A DNA stretch of 64,000 nucleotides from positions 1,757,663-1,821,662 of the forward strand of contig NZ_LR701479.1 of assembly GCF_902498745.1 (NCBI RefSeq), in the 5' to 3' direction. The translations under genes and the position numbers were made by a program. This document shows positions 55,312-62,645 of this stretch, piece after piece. This stretch comes from Erythrobacter sp. EC-HK427. GTDB lineage: Bacteria > Pseudomonadota > Alphaproteobacteria > Sphingomonadales > Sphingomonadaceae. Position 1 is the first letter of the stretch; the number at the start of each line of letters is the position of its first letter. The notes below the pieces were generated by a model. The model did no database searches. It saw only the letters and a list, made by a program, of their open reading frames with translations, and was not told where the DNA came from.

Positions 55312-56742
55312 ATGAGCGCGAGCGGAACGCCCGGTTTTGACGAAATGCACGCGCCCGACGGCAGCGTGCGCCCCGCCTATCGCGGCTACCAGCAATGGCT
55401 GTGCGAACAGGAAGACGGCTGGATGCGCCGCAAGCATCTGGAGGCGGAGGACTTCTTCCGCCGCACCGGCATTACGTTCAACGTCTATGGCGACAATGAT
55501 GCCGAAGAACGGCTGATCCCGTTCGACATGGTGCCGCGCATTATTTCCAGCAGCGAATGGCGGCGGCTGTCCAAGGGGATCGAGCAGCGGGTGCGCGCGC
55601 TCAACGCCTTCATGCACGATCTGTATCACCGGCAGGAAATCATCCGCAGCGGCCGCTTGCCCGAACGGCTGTTCCGCAACAACGCCGCTTGGTTGCCGCA
55701 GATGGTCGGCTTCACGCCGCCGGGCGGGGTCTACACGCATATCACCGGCATCGATCTGGTGCGCACCGGGCCGGACGAGTTTCTGGTGCTGGAGGACAAC
55801 GCCCGCACGCCCAGCGGTGTGTCCTATATGCTGGAAAACCGCGAAACGATGATGGCGATGTTTCCGGAATTGTTCAGCAAGGTGAAAGTGCAGTCGGTTT
55901 CCGACTATCCCAACCGCCTTGCCAAAAGCCTCGCCGCTTGCGCGCCGGAGGGTGCGCCCGCCAATCCCACGGTCGCGGTGCTGACCCCGGGGATCTACAA
56001 TTCCGCCTATTTCGAACACGCCTTTCTGGCCGACCAGATGGGCGCCGAACTGGTCGAAGGCAGCGATTTGCGGGTGATCGACGGGCAGGTGCAGATGCGC
56101 ACCACGGTCGGGTTCAAACCCGTCCATGTGCTGTATCGCCGGGTGGATGACGAATTTCTTGATCCGCTGACGTTTAATCCCGCCAGTATGCTCGGCGTGC
56201 CGGGGATTATGGATGTGTATCGCGCGGGCAATATCACCATCGCCAACGCGCCCGGAACCGGCGTGGCGGACGACAAGGCGATCTATTCCTTCATGCCCGA
56301 AATCGTCGAATTTTACACCGGCGAAAAGGCGCTGCTGCCCAATGTCGATACCTGGCGCTGCGCCGATGCGGACAGCCTGAAATATGTGCTCGACCATCTG
56401 GCAGAGCTGGTGGTGAAGGAAGTCCACGGCTCGGGCGGCTACGGGATGCTGATCGGGCCGACCTCCAGCAAAAAGGAAATCGCCGCCTTTCGCGCCAAGC
56501 TGGAAGCCAATCCCGCCAATTACATCGCGCAGCCGACGCTGGCGCTATCGACCTGTCCAATTTTCACCAAGCACGGGCTCGCCCCGCGCCATGTCGATCT
56601 GCGGCCCTTCGTGCTGTGCTCGCCCGGCGGGGTGGACATTACGCCCGGCGGGCTGACGCGGGTGGCGCTGAAGAAAGGATCGCTGGTGGTCAATTCCTCG
56701 CAAGGCGGCGGGACGAAAGACAGCTGGGTGCTCGATGATTGA
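55312..56742 (+). CDS. Circularly permuted ATP-grasp protein (type 2)
   Basis: 476 residues from ATG 55312 with AAGGGG four bases upstream. Family of circularly permuted ATP-grasp ligases found with alpha-E, transglutaminase and Anbu genes; thought to form amide bonds on peptides. Visible motifs include FLVLEDNARTPSGVSYMLENR, VVKEVHGSGGYGMLIGP and PQPTL-like IAQPTLALSTCP. First gene of a four-gene rightward cluster. Confidence 0.9.
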   Translation: MSASGTPGFDEMHAPDGSVRPAYRGYQQWLCEQEDGWMRRKHLEAEDFFRRTGITFNVYGDNDAEERLIPFDMVPRIISSSEWRRLSKGIEQRVRALNAFMHDLYHRQEIIRSGRLPERLFRNNAAWLPQMVGFTPPGGVYTHITGIDLVRTGPDEFLVLEDNARTPSGVSYMLENRETMMAMFPELFSKVKVQSVSDYPNRLAKSLAACAPEGAPANPTVAVLTPGIYNSAYFEHAFLADQMGAELVEGSDLRVIDGQVQMRTTVGFKPVHVLYRRVDDEFLDPLTFNPASMLGVPGIMDVYRAGNITIANAPGTGVADDKAIYSFMPEIVEFYTGEKALLPNVDTWRCADADSLKYVLDHLAELVVKEVHGSGGYGMLIGPTSSKKEIAAFRAKLEANPANYIAQPTLALSTCPIFTKHGLAPRHVDLRPFVLCSPGGVDITPGGLTRVALKKGSLVVNSSQGGGTKDSWVLDD

Positions 56743-56760
56743 TTTGCAGCGCCTTGGCAT

Positions 56761-56855
56761 CCCCCTCCCGCTTGCGGGAGGGGTTAGGGGAGGGCCTGTA
56801 ACGGCCGTTCCTCTGACAAGCCCTCCCCCGGCCCCTCCCGCAAGCGGGAGGGGGG
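56761..56855. repeat. GC-rich long inverted repeat before the alpha-E gene
   Basis: Two arms of about 35 bases (56761-56795 and 56819-56853), each itself containing a palindrome CCCCTCCCGC-NN-GCGGGAGGGG with TT or AA in the centre, separated by 23-24 bases. It can form a very stable cruciform or RNA stem. It looks like a dispersed element. Its last bases, GGGAGGGGGG, lie just before the alpha-E start codon and act as its ribosome binding site. Confidence 0.9.
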
Positions 56856-56856
56856 A

Positions 56857-57801
56857 ATGCTAGGCCGTGTCGCCAATGGCATCTTCTGGATGTACCGCTA
56901 TCTCGAACGGGCGGAGAATACCGCGCGGCTCTTGGAAGCGGGGCAGCGCATGGCGCTCACGCGCGGGGTGGATTCGGCAACGCGCGAATGGACGTCGGTG
57001 CTCACCACGCTCGGCCTGCGGCAAGCCTATGAAATGCGGCACGATGATTTTGCCAGCGCCCATGTGTGCGACTTTATCCTGCGGTCCAAAAGCAATCCGC
57101 AAAGCGTGCTCGCCATGCTGGAAGCGGCGCGCACCAGTGCGCGGCTGTGCCGCTCCACCATCACCGCAGAGGTGTGGGAAGCGGTCAACGAAGGCTGGAT
57201 GACGCTGTCCGCCATGCTGGCCAAGCCGGTGAAGGAAAGCACGCTGAACACCGTGCTCGCCGCAGTCCGCCGCGAAAGCACGCTGGCGCGCGGGGCGACG
57301 CATGGCTCGATGTTGCGGAACGAGGCCTACAGCTTTGCGCGGCTCGGCACGTTTCTGGAACGGGCGGACAATACCGCGCGCATTCTCGATGTGAAATATT
57401 ACCTGCTGCTGCCCTCGGTCAGCTATGTCGGCACCCCGCTCGATACCGGGCAGTGGGAGAATGTGCTGCGATCGCTGGCGGGCAACCGCGCCTATCGCTG
57501 GCTCAATTCGGGCCGGATGGATGCGCGCTCGATCGCCGATTTCCTGATTCTGGACGAGCGGTTTCCGCGCTCTCTGGTGTTTTGCTATGGCGTGATGCGC
57601 GAGAATCTGGCGCAGCTGGCGCTGGCGCATGGTAGCGAGACGCAGGCGCACGAAATGATGCGCGCTGCCGATATCCAGCTTTCGGGCAAAAGCGTGCAGG
57701 ACGTGTTCGACCGCGGACTGCACGAATTCATCATCGATTTTATCGCCGGCAACCGCGCCATCGCCGATGCCATTGCTGCCGAATACCGGTTCACCGCGTA
57801 A
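56857..57801 (+). CDS. Alpha-E domain protein (DUF403)
   Basis: 314 residues, all-helical alpha-E family, starting MLGRVANGIFWMYRYLERAENTA. Two similar Glu/Arg-containing helices, ERAENTARLLEAG and ERADNTARILDVK, mark the repeated core. Partner of ATP-grasp and transglutaminase genes; exact role unknown. The start is one base after the GC-rich repeat. Confidence 0.92.
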   Translation: MLGRVANGIFWMYRYLERAENTARLLEAGQRMALTRGVDSATREWTSVLTTLGLRQAYEMRHDDFASAHVCDFILRSKSNPQSVLAMLEAARTSARLCRSTITAEVWEAVNEGWMTLSAMLAKPVKESTLNTVLAAVRRESTLARGATHGSMLRNEAYSFARLGTFLERADNTARILDVKYYLLLPSVSYVGTPLDTGQWENVLRSLAGNRAYRWLNSGRMDARSIADFLILDERFPRSLVFCYGVMRENLAQLALAHGSETQAHEMMRAADIQLSGKSVQDVFDRGLHEFIIDFIAGNRAIADAIAAEYRFTA

Positions 57802-57819
57802 GGGAGGGACGAAAAGACC

Positions 57820-58635
57820 ATGCGCCTCTCGATCCGCCACACCACCCGCTATCACTACGATGCGCCGGTCGCGCATGGGATGCAGCGGATCCAGCTGACG
57901 CCCAAGGCAACGCAGGGCCAGCAGATTATCGACTGGACGATGGAGTATTCCGGCGCGCGCGAAGAGCTGTCTTACGATGACCAGAACTTCAACCACGTCA
58001 CCTTGCTATCGGTGGAGGAAGGCGCGTCCGAAGTGGTGGTCACCTGTCGCGGCACGGTGGATACCGAGGACAAGGCGGGCGTGATCGGGCGGCATTCGGG
58101 GCATTTGCCGCTCTGGGCCTTTCTCGGCCAGACGCCGCTGACCAAAACCGGCGCGGCCGTCCGCAGGCTGGTGGCGCAGACCGACAAGGCGGGTGGCGAC
58201 CAGGTGGCGATGCTGCACAATCTCTCGCGCACGATCCGCGATGCGGTGGAATACCGCACGGGGGCAACGCAGGTCACCACCAGCGCGGAAGAAGCGGCGG
58301 CGAGCGGGGCGGGGGTGTGCCAGGATCACGCGCATATCTTCATCGCGGCGGCGCGCAGCCTCGAAATTCCGGCGCGCTATGTGAGCGGCTATCTGATGAT
58401 GGATGACCGCGTGGAGCAGGAAGCCACCCACGCCTGGGCGGAGGCGCACGTGCAGGGGATCGGCTGGATCGGCTTCGACATTTCCAACCGCATCAGCCCC
58501 GATGCCCGCTATGTCCGCGTGGCGACAGGCCGTGATTACCGCGACGCCGCGCCGCTTGTCAGCCTCAGCTTCGGCCAGTCGGCCGGGGCGCTCTCGGTCG
58601 AACTCGCCATTGAACAGCAGAGCATTGAGCAGTAG
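57820..58635 (+). CDS. Transglutaminase-like protein
   Basis: 271 residues. N-terminal transglutaminase-associated beta region (RHTTRYHYDAPVAHGMQRIQ split) and a papain-fold domain with the Cys in GAGVCQDHAHIFIAAARS, His in ATHAWAEAHV and Asp in GFDISN. Could be a protease/amidase or cross-linking enzyme for the peptide product of the cluster. Confidence 0.92.
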   Translation: MRLSIRHTTRYHYDAPVAHGMQRIQLTPKATQGQQIIDWTMEYSGAREELSYDDQNFNHVTLLSVEEGASEVVVTCRGTVDTEDKAGVIGRHSGHLPLWAFLGQTPLTKTGAAVRRLVAQTDKAGGDQVAMLHNLSRTIRDAVEYRTGATQVTTSAEEAAASGAGVCQDHAHIFIAAARSLEIPARYVSGYLMMDDRVEQEATHAWAEAHVQGIGWIGFDISNRISPDARYVRVATGRDYRDAAPLVSLSFGQSAGALSVELAIEQQSIEQ

Positions 58636-58665
58636 AGCGGCTTTCCCTCGCACGCCGGAGAACAG

Positions 58666-59406
58666 ATGACCTATTGTGTTGGCATGGTGCTCGATGCGGG
58701 CCTAGTCCTGATGAGCGACACGCGCACCAATTCGGGCGTCGACAATATCAGCGTGTTCCGCAAGATGTTCACCTGGCAGGTGCCGGGCGAACGGATCATC
58801 TCGGTGATGACGGCGGGCAATCTGGCGACCACGCAAGCGGTCATCAGCCGGTTGGAAGAACGCTCCAAAGCGCCCGAGGAGCGGCAGAACAGCCTGCTCG
58901 AACTGCCCACCATGTTTCAGGTGGCGGTGGAAATCGGCAGGCTGCTGCGCGAGATTGTCACCGAAACGCAGTCCGACAATGGCGAACGTGGGCAGGGCCG
59001 TTTTACCGCTTCGATCATTTTGGCAGGCCAGATCAGGGGCATGGAGCCGCGCCTGTTCATGATCTACCCCGAAGGCAATTTCATCGAAGCGAGCTTCGAC
59101 ACGCCGTTCTTCCAGATCGGGGAGACCAAATATGGCCGCCCGATCCTGATTCGCGGATATGAGCGGAGCATGAGTTTCGAGGACGCGGTGAAATTGCTGA
59201 TGGTGAGTTTTGACTCGACCCTGAAGGCCAACCTTTCGGTCGGAATGCCGCTCGACCTGATGGTGATCGAACGCGATGCCTTTGTCCCGCTGCACGAGCG
59301 GCGGATCGAGCATAACGACCCCTATTTCTCCGCGATTTCGGACAAATGGGGTGAAGCCCTGCGCGCCGCCTTCCATTCACTGCCCGATTACACGCTGGGC
59401 GGGTAG
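58666..59406 (+). CDS. Anbu (BPH-type) proteasome-like peptidase
   Basis: 246 residues. Starts MTYCVGMVLDAGLVLMSDTR: after Met removal Thr2 is the N-terminal nucleophile of the Ntn-hydrolase fold, and this beginning is typical of Anbu, the bacterial ancestor-like relative of HslV/20S beta subunits. Other conserved parts: SVMTAGNLATTQAV, FIEASFDTPFFQIGETKYGRP. Last gene of the ATP-grasp/alpha-E/transglutaminase cluster, which is the known context for Anbu. Substrates are unknown. Confidence 0.93.
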   Translation: MTYCVGMVLDAGLVLMSDTRTNSGVDNISVFRKMFTWQVPGERIISVMTAGNLATTQAVISRLEERSKAPEERQNSLLELPTMFQVAVEIGRLLREIVTETQSDNGERGQGRFTASIILAGQIRGMEPRLFMIYPEGNFIEASFDTPFFQIGETKYGRPILIRGYERSMSFEDAVKLLMVSFDSTLKANLSVGMPLDLMVIERDAFVPLHERRIEHNDPYFSAISDKWGEALRAAFHSLPDYTLGG

Positions 59407-59419
59407 GTAGAACTACCCG
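59400..59419 (+). terminator. Hairpin at the end of the Anbu gene
   Basis: CGGGTAG (59400-59406, including the TAG stop) and CTACCCG (59413-59419) form a 7-bp stem with a 6-base loop. No good T-run follows, so termination is uncertain. Confidence 0.45.
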
Positions 59420-59562
59420 GATTTCGGGCGGAAATTGTATCCTGGCGACATTTTGCTGCGCAGTTCGGGCCGCAAAATTTCCGAATGCATCGGAACCCGA
59501 GTAAAATTTTCCCCCAAGTTCCAAGCGATTGGGCAATTTGTGCACAGGCAATAGGTGCGATA

Positions 59563-59576
59563 CCGTATAACTACGG
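59563..59576. promoter_or_regulatory. Palindrome CCGTA-N4-TACGG upstream of the LuxR-type gene
   Basis: Perfect inverted repeat with a four-base centre, 37 bases before the regulator start codon in a relatively AT-rich 207-bp gap. NarL/FixJ/LuxR-type proteins bind such short inverted repeats, so autoregulation is possible. Confidence 0.4.
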
Positions 59577-59613
59577 AATGTAAAATCCGCATTTTCCCTG
59601 CACTATCAGCGGC

Positions 59614-60321
59614 ATGGAAAAGCGTATCACCATACATATCGTCGGCGGCGACAGCCGCTCCCGCGCCGCCCAGTCGCGCCTTGTCCTTTCAATGGGGCAC
59701 CATGCGGAGGTCTATTCCGACTTGGTCGAACTGCTCGACAGGCCGCCGCAGGATGGCCTCGTCATCGCCTCCGACGATGTGGTCGAGGACGGGATTGCGG
59801 CGCTGCTGGAGGAGCTGGCCGATCACGGCATCTGGATCCCGCTGGTCGCCGCGAGCGAAGATCCCGGCGTCGATGAAGTGGTGCAGGCAATCCAGGCGGG
59901 TGCGCTCGACTTCGTCGCGCTGCCACTCACCGAAGGCGAATTGCGCCGCATGGTCGCGCATTACCATTCGGATGCGGGCCGCCATGCCGAAGCGCGCCGC
60001 CGCCTGATCGATGCCCGCCGCCGCATAGGCGTGCTATCCAAGCGCGAACGCGAAGTGCTTGATTGGCTGTCCGAAGGGTGCAGCAACAAGGCTATCGCGC
60101 GAGAGCTCGACATCAGCCCGCGCACGGTCGAAATCCACCGCGCCAATATGATGGAGAAACTCGGCGCGAGCCACGCCGCCGAAGCGGTGCGGATGCGGCT
60201 GGAGGCGGGCCTTGCGGAGAAAAAGCGCGCTGCGGCAGAATTGGGAAACGCAAGGCCGGCTGATCGCGCCGCCCAAACGATGATGCTGCCCGAAATGATG
60301 ATACCCCCGCCACCGCGATAA
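59614..60321 (+). CDS. LuxR/FixJ-type regulator with degenerate receiver domain
   Basis: 235 residues. The N-terminal part (about 5-120) has the receiver fold but lacks the normal acidic pair (IHIVGGD) and the conserved lysine (FVALPLT), and the phospho-acceptor region reads IASDD. The C-terminal LuxR-type HTH (about 134-190) is intact: LSKREREVLDWLSEGCSNKA and ISPRTVEIHRANMMEKLGA. So DNA binding is likely, but phosphorylation control is doubtful. Confidence 0.85.
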   Translation: MEKRITIHIVGGDSRSRAAQSRLVLSMGHHAEVYSDLVELLDRPPQDGLVIASDDVVEDGIAALLEELADHGIWIPLVAASEDPGVDEVVQAIQAGALDFVALPLTEGELRRMVAHYHSDAGRHAEARRRLIDARRRIGVLSKREREVLDWLSEGCSNKAIARELDISPRTVEIHRANMMEKLGASHAAEAVRMRLEAGLAEKKRAAAELGNARPADRAAQTMMLPEMMIPPPPR

Positions 60322-60342
60322 GCCCCCCTCGCGGTTGCACAG

Positions 60343-60390
60343 AAAAGGCGCGGATCGTCTGGCCTCTTGGGGACGGTCCGCGCCTTTTTT
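60343..60390. terminator. Strong terminator between the regulator and the extensin-like gene
   Basis: AAAAGGCGCGGA...CGTC pairs with GACG...TCCGCGCC and is followed by six T. The A-run on the left makes it usable in both directions for the converging genes. Confidence 0.92.
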
Positions 60391-60409
60391 GCTGTCCGGA
60401 AACAGTGCC

Positions 60410-61156
60410 TCAACGGCAGAAGGAACTGCCTTCGATCACGCCTTCGACGTGGAAATGGTCTTCATGCGCGGCGTTGTAATCGGGGCCGAGCACGGTTCCG
60501 AAGCGGCGGCAGGCGCTGCGCTGCACGATGCGCAGGAATTCGCGTTCTTGCGCGCTGCCGTCCCACCCGTCACTCAGTGTGATAACCCGCCCGTCTGCCA
60601 GCACGAAGCCGCTGATATCGATGGCATCGGCGGTGGCATGGGCCGAGCGGCGCGAGGAGCCCGCGACATTGCGGCAGGCATAGCTGCCCATCGTCTGGAT
60701 GCTGGCGAGCCGCGTGCCGAACACCTCCTGCGCCGCACGGTCAACGCCGAATCGCGCCCAGGCGGCAAAAGCATTGCTGACGGGGCAGGTGACGGGGCCG
60801 AGATTGCTCACATCCAATTGCCCGCTATCGCTGCGCAAGGCGTGCATCTGCACGGTGTTCAGCGTGCTGCACCCTTCGCCGCGATACTGGTCGGGCAGCG
60901 GATCGAAACGAACGCCGCTGGCACCCAGATCGGACAGGCACTGCGCCTCTGCCCCGCTGCGCACTACCGGCACGGCGGCCGCCGCCATGCGCGGAGCCGC
61001 TGCGACGGGGGCGGAGGTTGTAACCGGCGCGCTGGTCTGGTTGGCATAATAGGCGTTGCCGCCGCCATAGCTGGACTGCGGCACAACCGAGCAGCCGGAA
61101 ACCATCAGGGCAGCCAAACCAAGGCTAACGAGCGCATGAGCGTTTTTGCGTGTCAT
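60410..61156 (-). CDS. Extensin-like family lipoprotein
   Basis: 248 residues with lipobox VSGC (Cys22). After a low-complexity Ala/Ser region (about 25-65) comes the extensin-like C-terminal domain (about 70-245): RFDPLPDQYRGEGCSTLNTV, SAHATADAIDISGF and HEDHFHVE, whose His/Asp pattern resembles zinc D,D-carboxypeptidases. Likely periplasmic, cell wall related. Confidence 0.85.
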   Translation of the reverse strand: MTRKNAHALVSLGLAALMVSGCSVVPQSSYGGGNAYYANQTSAPVTTSAPVAAAPRMAAAAVPVVRSGAEAQCLSDLGASGVRFDPLPDQYRGEGCSTLNTVQMHALRSDSGQLDVSNLGPVTCPVSNAFAAWARFGVDRAAQEVFGTRLASIQTMGSYACRNVAGSSRRSAHATADAIDISGFVLADGRVITLSDGWDGSAQEREFLRIVQRSACRRFGTVLGPDYNAAHEDHFHVEGVIEGSSFCR

Positions 61157-61290
61157 GGCGATTTACCTAGTCAGACACTGGTTAACCCCCGCTACGTAGC
61201 CATGGTAACCGCCGTCTTAACCATGCGTGAAACCGCAAAACGTTTCACAGGTAACCGCAATAGCAATTGACTCCGCCGGCCATATCCCTA

Positions 61291-61350
61291 GTGCCGCCGA
61301 CGGGCCACGCGGTCCCAACGCCGCGCGAGCTCTCTGTAAGGAGAGAATAC
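61291..61350 (+). promoter_or_regulatory. Structured serC leader (serC RNA motif candidate)
   Basis: The 60 bases before serC contain a hairpin with arms GGGCC and GGTCCC (61302-61316), then CTCTCT-GTAA-GGAGAG (61330-61345), a stem with a GTAA tetraloop that holds the Shine-Dalgarno sequence AAGGAGAG. Alphaproteobacteria are known to have a serC RNA motif at this place. TTGACT at 61267-61272 could be the -35 element, placing the transcript start near 61300. Match to the published motif was judged from memory only. Confidence 0.6.
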
Positions 61351-62511
61351 ATGACTGATATGCCGACGCTCAAGCCAGAGCGCCCTTTCTTTTCGTCCGG
61401 CCCCACGGCCAAGCCGCCCGGATGGAATGCAGCCAACCTTTCGACCGACAGCCTTGGACGCTCGCACCGTTCCAAGCTGGGCAAGGCGCGTCTCAAATAC
61501 GCGATTGACCTGACGCGCGAGCTTTTGGGCGTGCCCGATGATTACCTTGTCGGCATTATGCCGGGCTCGGATACCGGCGCGCTCGAATGTGCGATGTGGA
61601 CGATGCTGGGCGCAGGCCCGGCCACGGTCGCCGCGTGGGAAAGCTTCGGCAATGTGTGGATCCAGGACGCGGTCAAGCAGCTGAAGCTGAAAGACCTCAC
61701 CACGCTCACCGCCGATTATGGCGAAATCCCCGACCTCGCGAGCATTCCACAGGATCACGATGTGGTCTTCACCTGGAACGGCACCACGAGCGGAGCGAAA
61801 ATCGCCAATACCGACTGGCTGGAGCCGGGCCGCAAGGGCGTGACCATCAACGATGCGACCAGCGCCATTTTCGCCATGGAAATGGACTGGGCGAAGCTCG
61901 ATGCGACAACCTTCAGCTGGCAGAAGGTGATGGGTTCGGAAGCCGCGCACGGGATGCTGGTCCTCAGCCCCAAGGCGGTGGAGCGGATCGAAAGCTACGA
62001 TCCCGACTGGCCGCTGCCCAAGCTGTTCCGCGTAAAGAAGGCGGGCAAAGTGGACCGCGCGATCTTCGAAGGCGCGACGATTAACACCCCCTCCATGCTG
62101 GCGGTGGAAGATTATATCTGGTGCCTTGAATGGGCGAAGTCGATCGGTGGGCGTGCCGCGCTGATCGAGCGGGCGAACTCCAACGCGCAGATCGTCAAGG
62201 ACTGGATCGAAGCGACCCCGTGGCTGCGCAATATGGCGAGCGATCCCGCGCAGCAGACCAATACCGGCGTGTGCATGGTGTTCCAGGGCGAATGGTATGA
62301 CAGCCTGTCCGAAGAGGACAAGGCGGGTGTGCCCACGAAAATCGCCGCCAAGCTGGAAGCGCTCGATGTCGGTTACGATTTCAACGGCTACCGCGATGCC
62401 CCTCCGGGCCTGCGCATCTGGTGCGGCGGCTCGGTGGAAGCCGAGGACGTGCGCCGCCTGCTGCCGTGGATCGAATGGGCTTACGAAGAGCTGAAAGCCG
62501 GACGGCTGTAG
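61351..62511 (+). CDS. serC: Phosphoserine aminotransferase
   Basis: PLP enzyme of serine synthesis. 386 residues from ATG 61351 with AAGGAGAG upstream. The alphaproteobacterial form: RPFFSSGPTAKPPGWN, the PLP lysine in FSWQKVMGSEAAHG at Lys192, and LPWIEWAYEEL at the end. A repeat and serA follow. Confidence 0.94.
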   Translation: MTDMPTLKPERPFFSSGPTAKPPGWNAANLSTDSLGRSHRSKLGKARLKYAIDLTRELLGVPDDYLVGIMPGSDTGALECAMWTMLGAGPATVAAWESFGNVWIQDAVKQLKLKDLTTLTADYGEIPDLASIPQDHDVVFTWNGTTSGAKIANTDWLEPGRKGVTINDATSAIFAMEMDWAKLDATTFSWQKVMGSEAAHGMLVLSPKAVERIESYDPDWPLPKLFRVKKAGKVDRAIFEGATINTPSMLAVEDYIWCLEWAKSIGGRAALIERANSNAQIVKDWIEATPWLRNMASDPAQQTNTGVCMVFQGEWYDSLSEEDKAGVPTKIAAKLEALDVGYDFNGYRDAPPGLRIWCGGSVEAEDVRRLLPWIEWAYEELKAGRL

Positions 62512-62541
62512 GCCAATCGCCACGCTTCCTTCCCCGCTCAT

Positions 62542-62617
62542 CCTGAGCTTGTCGAAGGATCGCTTTTTCTTTTTCCGCCGCGCCTGAAGTGAAGGGCAAC
62601 CCTTCGACAAGCTCAGG
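62542..62617. repeat. Dispersed inverted repeat, copy 2
   Basis: Arms CCTGAGCTTGTCGAAGG (62542-62558) and its exact complement (62601-62617), extended by GCTCAT and GTGAGC flanks, enclose a 42-base T-rich spacer. Same arms as at 30300-30382. It lies between serC and serA, both rightward, so it may reduce read-through or act as a processing site. Confidence 0.9.
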
Positions 62618-62645
62618 GTGAGCGGTTGTTTTAAGGTATAGTCAC

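Noticed and set aside
54391..56427. 678-codon minus-strand frame
   Set aside because: Antisense to the hydrolase and the ATP-grasp gene; no protein features.
56761..56855. CRISPR-like repeat
   Set aside because: Only one nested inverted repeat with two arms; there are no regularly spaced direct repeats or spacers.
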